Shown: one piece after another, positions 6,281 to 8,156 of the stretch | How the letters are laid out: every line of letters begins with the position of its first letter | Numbering within the stretch: the first letter of the stretch is position 1 | Assembly (NCBI GenBank): GCA_900546455.1 | Contig: URCS01000076.1 | Coordinates: 1 to 8,156, forward strand | Length of the DNA: 8,156 nt | Direction: 5' to 3' | Origin: an uncultured Collinsella sp. | GTDB taxonomy: Bacteria; Actinomycetota; Coriobacteriia; Coriobacteriales; Coriobacteriaceae | The notes under the pieces: generated by a model | Told to the model about the DNA's origin: nothing | Database searches by the model: none | What the model saw: only the letters and a program-made list of their open reading frames with translations | Program-made: the position numbers and the translations under genes

Positions 6281-6291
6281 GGCGCGAGCGA

Positions 6292-6687
6292 TTGGGGCAG
6301 CAATGGTTCCGCAAGCAGCTCGTTGCCGCCTATGATGGCCGTTGCGCGGTGTCGGACTGCGGCGTCAGCGAAGCTCTGGAGGCTGCACATATCGAGAATT
6401 ACTCGGGACCCAAATCGCAGGTTGCCAGCAACGGCATTCTGCTTCGGCGCGACTTACATGCTTTATTCGATGCTCATCTGATTTCGTTTGAGCCTGTTTG
6501 CGGCGAATATCGGCTGTGTGGATCGTACCTGCTGGATAAGACCGGCTACGCTTCCTTTGCGGGTGCGACGCTAAGGCAGCCGAATGAGCGTCAGTGGCGA
6601 CCCAATACGGTGTTTCTTGAGGCCCATCGCATTGAGTTCGATCGCTCGGAAAAGAAGCGTGAAAAGGCGGGGCTTCTGCCGTATTAG
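6292..6687 (+). CDS. C-terminal HNH nuclease domain fragment
   Basis: This is a 131-aa frame with a recognisable HNH nuclease motif: His33 in LEAAHIENY, Asn47 in ASNGILL and His56 in DLHALFDAH, with Cys18 and Cys23 ahead of it. These are the catalytic and metal-binding residues expected of McrA-like HNH nucleases, so the domain itself looks intact. The only start codon is TTG at 6292, inside the conserved helix RRERLGQQW and with a poor ribosome binding site (AAGG at 6279-6282). Independent translation is therefore doubtful. It most likely belongs with the preceding frame. The C-terminal part (about residues 65-131) carries the usual strand-rich tail of these proteins. Confidence 0.7.
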   Translation: MGQQWFRKQLVAAYDGRCAVSDCGVSEALEAAHIENYSGPKSQVASNGILLRRDLHALFDAHLISFEPVCGEYRLCGSYLLDKTGYASFAGATLRQPNERQWRPNTVFLEAHRIEFDRSEKKREKAGLLPY

Positions 6688-6755
6688 CGTATTTGGCTTT
6701 GGCATTCTTTGACGATCGTGTTGTTTGATCGGATCGCGTGGCGATGCAATCTCGC

Positions 6756-6787
6756 GCATGCCCGCCGGTGCATGCTCTTCCTGTTTT
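6756..6787 (+). terminator. Weak hairpin with T-rich tail after the HNH gene
   Basis: GCATGC at 6756-6761 and GCATGC at 6770-6775 can pair across an 8-nt loop, followed by TCTTCCTGTTTT. The stem is short and the tail interrupted, so it is at most a weak terminator. It lies 23 bases before the zinc-ribbon gene start. Confidence 0.25.
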
Positions 6788-6809
6788 GTATAGCGAGAGG
6801 GGAGCGTGT

Positions 6810-7094
6810 ATGAGCTGGCGAGGCGATATTGCGATGGGGAAGTACGGAAAACTGCCGTGTGCCCTTATAGACAACAATATGTTTCCGAGCGTAGAGGTTG
6901 ATTGCGGGTCGTTTGTCGTCACCTGCCCTTGCTGCGGCTCGCAAATACCGTGTCTCGACATTCGGTTCATCGATGCGCGCGACAGACTCAGCGACGAAGT
7001 GAGAAAACGGACAGGCGTTCATATGCCGGTGTATCCGGAGAAATGCCCTGTTTGTGGCCTCGATATCGTGTATGACGCCGGCGACGAGGGATAG
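6810..7094 (+). CDS. Small zinc-ribbon protein, 94 aa
   Basis: The protein carries two CxxC knuckles, Cys39-Pro-Cys-Cys42 and Cys79-Pro-Val-Cys82, both followed by glycine. This is the pattern of a four-cysteine zinc ribbon split by a 36-residue insert. There are no membrane segments or signal peptide. The ATG at 6810 is chosen because AGGGGAG (6798-6804) precedes it by 5 nt. Upstream in-frame starts at 6738 (GTG) and 6744 (ATG) lack a ribosome binding site and would add a low-quality extension. It follows the HNH gene on the same strand by 122 bases and could be co-transcribed. I do not recognise a named family; nucleic-acid or protein binding is a guess from the fold. Confidence 0.68.
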   Translation: MSWRGDIAMGKYGKLPCALIDNNMFPSVEVDCGSFVVTCPCCGSQIPCLDIRFIDARDRLSDEVRKRTGVHMPVYPEKCPVCGLDIVYDAGDEG

Positions 7095-7100
7095 GTGATG

Positions 7101-7129
7101 CGGAGGAGCTGGCTGTGAAGGCTTCTCCG
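7101..7129 (+). terminator. Hairpin after the zinc-ribbon gene, possible terminator
   Basis: CGGAGGAGC (7101-7109) pairs with GCTTCTCCG (7121-7129) through 9 bp, one of them G-U in the plus-strand RNA, with an 11-nt loop. The sequence that follows (TCTCTACAAAT) is only partly T-rich. It lies between the converging zinc-ribbon and DUF5710 genes and may end transcription from the left. Confidence 0.45.
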
Positions 7130-7132
7130 TCT

Positions 7133-7819
7133 CTACAAATAAATCCCCTCACCGAGTTGCCTGTGGAACTCGGCGTGATGGTCGCGTGCCCAGGTAAAGA
7201 GCGCCTGGTCAAAGTCGGTACGCGCGGCCGGGACGCCAAAGACGCCGGCAACTTCGACGCGCACAAACTCCAGTGCCGGCAGCTTGTTGATGGCAGTGAG
7301 GGCAAATGGGGACGAGGGCTCCTCGAACAGATAGCGGCTGCCTTGCAGCGCGTCGCAACTGGTGCACGTGTTGCCGAGCGACGGGGCTTTGGAGGCTCGC
7401 GCGCCTACGGGCTTGTAGCCGCAGCGCTTATGAAGGTAGTCGCGGATCTCGCCTGGCACGCAGCCAAGAGCGGGCACGATGGCGAGTGCGTTGGCGTTGG
7501 CCGTGTCGATGGCAATGTGCCCGGCTTCGTTGGGCGCGTGCGCGATGGCGATGCTCTCGTCGTTATCGGTTCGATAGGGAATGCCGAAGGCCGCGACTGA
7601 GGTCTCTTTGTGACACTTCCAGCATTCGCGCTTGCCCAGTACTAGATATATATACGGCGCTGAGGGGTCGGATCGGTCAACACCGGGCAGCCACTCGGCA
7701 AAGGGCTCGGGGTTGACGCCGCTGGGTACATACCAGATCTTCTTGGTCCGGTCCCATTTGGCGCCCAGCGCCTTGGCTTCTTCTTTGTGCGAAAAGGGGA
7801 CATCGAGCTCGGTGCGCAT
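7133..7819 (-). CDS. DUF5710 domain protein with split zinc ribbon
   Basis: This 228-aa protein begins with a DUF5710-type domain (residues about 4-46): DVPFSHKEEAKALGAKWD, then KKIWYVPSG and PFAEWLPG, the usual short strand-helix-strand module. The second part has CWKC (Cys66, Cys69) and CTSC (Cys152, Cys155), consistent with a zinc ribbon whose two halves are 83 residues apart. KETSVAAFGI follows the first knuckle. Cys120 and Cys133 are also present. The start at 7819 is well supported: AAGGAG lies 5 nt upstream on the minus strand. A longer frame reaches 8092 but runs into the tRNA terminator and looks non-coding. The cellular role of DUF5710 proteins is not established. The gap 7820-8067 shows no clear gene or promoter. 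Confidence 0.82.
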   Translation of the reverse strand: MRTELDVPFSHKEEAKALGAKWDRTKKIWYVPSGVNPEPFAEWLPGVDRSDPSAPYIYLVLGKRECWKCHKETSVAAFGIPYRTDNDESIAIAHAPNEAGHIAIDTANANALAIVPALGCVPGEIRDYLHKRCGYKPVGARASKAPSLGNTCTSCDALQGSRYLFEEPSSPFALTAINKLPALEFVRVEVAGVFGVPAARTDFDQALFTWARDHHAEFHRQLGEGIYL

Positions 7820-8067
7820 GGCGGCTCCTTGGTGCTGCAGGTGCAAGTGGCTCAAGGATACCGCAGGACGCAGACATCGCGGCGTTTTGCTGAGAAGTTG
7901 CGGCTCGGATGGGTTCGAGACGTGTTGGTCTCGGCCTCGGTGACTATTGGGGCGGTTTTGATTGACTGCGGAGTCAGCCGGGATAGGCACTTGGGTCGCT
8001 GACGCGGTTTTGTGTATGGGCAGGGTGGTTGCTTGGGCGGTTGGAGCTGCCAGCTGATTTGGCGACA

Positions 8068-8105
8068 TAAAACAAAACAGCCCAGAGGACATAGCCTCTG
8101 AGCTG
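8068..8105 (-). terminator. Rho-independent terminator of the tRNA-Val unit
   Basis: On the minus strand, CAGCTCAGAGG (8105-8095) pairs with CCTCTGGGCTG (8088-8078) over 11 bp with one U-G pair and a 6-nt loop, followed by TTTTGTTTTA (8077-8068). It starts 9 bases past the tRNA 3' CCA and clearly ends that transcript. Confidence 0.92.
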
Positions 8106-8113
8106 CGAACATT

Positions 8114-8156
8114 TGGTGGGCGTTAGAAGATTTGAACTTCTGACCTCTTCCGTGTC
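8114..8156 (-). tRNA. tRNA-Val(GAC), 3' part, cut by the window edge
   Basis: Read on the minus strand, the visible 43 nt run from the anticodon to the encoded CCA end: GACAC (anticodon GAC plus positions 37-38), anticodon stem GGAAG, variable loop AGGTC, T-stem and loop AGAAG-TTCAAAT-CTTCT, acceptor strand AACGCCC, discriminator A and CCA. The anticodon GAC reads the valine codon GUC, and the AC-GGAAG context is typical of tRNA-Val. The D-arm and 5' acceptor lie beyond position 8156. The wobble base is the last visible one, so the isoacceptor call depends on the final base. Confidence 0.9.

Larger units (their letters stand above)
5606..6687 (+). pseudogene. HNH endonuclease gene interrupted by a frameshift
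   Basis: Two adjacent open frames together encode what looks like one HNH endonuclease of about 360 aa, with an N-terminal PUA/SRA-like region and a C-terminal HNH nuclease. The N-terminal frame runs out at a TAA at 6278-6280. The sequence TDDEKVRYALRRERLGQQW, the helix normally leading into this type of HNH domain, continues in the -1 frame from about 6250. The HNH frame has a stop at 6229-6231, so the shift must fall between 6232 and about 6260. A single missing base explains it. AAA AGG at 6260-6265 is not a convincing slippery site, because Lys-tRNA slipping back would meet GAA. A real inactivating mutation or a sequencing error are the likeliest explanations. Confidence 0.65.

Noticed and set aside
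6709..6737. TTGACG at 6709-6714 as a -35 box for the zinc-ribbon gene
   Set aside because: No acceptable -10 box lies 16-18 nt downstream.
7820..8092. N-terminal extension of the DUF5710 protein to 8092
   Set aside because: The extension overlaps the tRNA terminator, has atypical composition (rich in Pro, Gln, Asn, Ser) and no ribosome binding site, while the ATG at 7819 has a near-perfect one.
8114..8156. tRNA-Val 3' end as attachment site of an integrated element
   Set aside because: No second copy of the tRNA 3' sequence and no integrase gene are present in the window, although the accessory genes lie on the side where an island would insert.

Overview
The window looks like a chromosomal segment from a gut actinobacterium of the class Coriobacteriia, most likely Collinsella or a close relative. 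This rests on its moderately high GC content, C/G-rich third codon positions, purine-rich ribosome binding sites, a mannose-family PTS paired with an SIS-domain deglycase, and the general look of the small accessory genes. No single marker fixes the species, so the assignment is an inference.

Positions 1-2982 form one transcription unit. It begins after a short terminator-like hairpin (25-49) and a likely promoter (86-113). It contains a FrlB/GfrF-type SIS-domain deglycase (164-1198), a strong intercistronic hairpin (1220-1258), and the IIC (1280-2053) and IID (2053-2901) membrane subunits of a mannose-family PTS. A strong rho-independent terminator closes it (2947-2982). The layout suggests uptake and phosphorylation of an Amadori-type or amino-sugar conjugate by the PTS, followed by cleavage of the phosphorylated product by the SIS enzyme. 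The cytoplasmic IIA and IIB subunits are not in the window and should lie upstream or elsewhere.

Positions 2983-4798 hold an AlbA_2 (Schlafen-type) / GHKL ATPase-like / winged-helix regulator gene (3332-4798). The gene-free stretch before it carries a 68-bp module duplicated at an exact 165-bp offset. Each copy has three direct GAGAGATA motifs at identical spacing, plus inverted copies. This looks like an operator array for the adjacent DNA-binding protein and is the most unusual feature of the window.

Positions 4799-8113 are a loose group of accessory genes. They are an unrecognised 163-aa protein on the minus strand (4899-5390), a frameshifted HNH endonuclease with an N-terminal PUA-like region (5606-6687), a small zinc-ribbon protein (6810-7094) and a minus-strand DUF5710/zinc-ribbon protein (7133-7819). 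The right edge holds the 3' part of a leftward tRNA-Val(GAC) (8114-8156) followed by its terminator (8068-8105). There is no integrase, transposase or CRISPR array.
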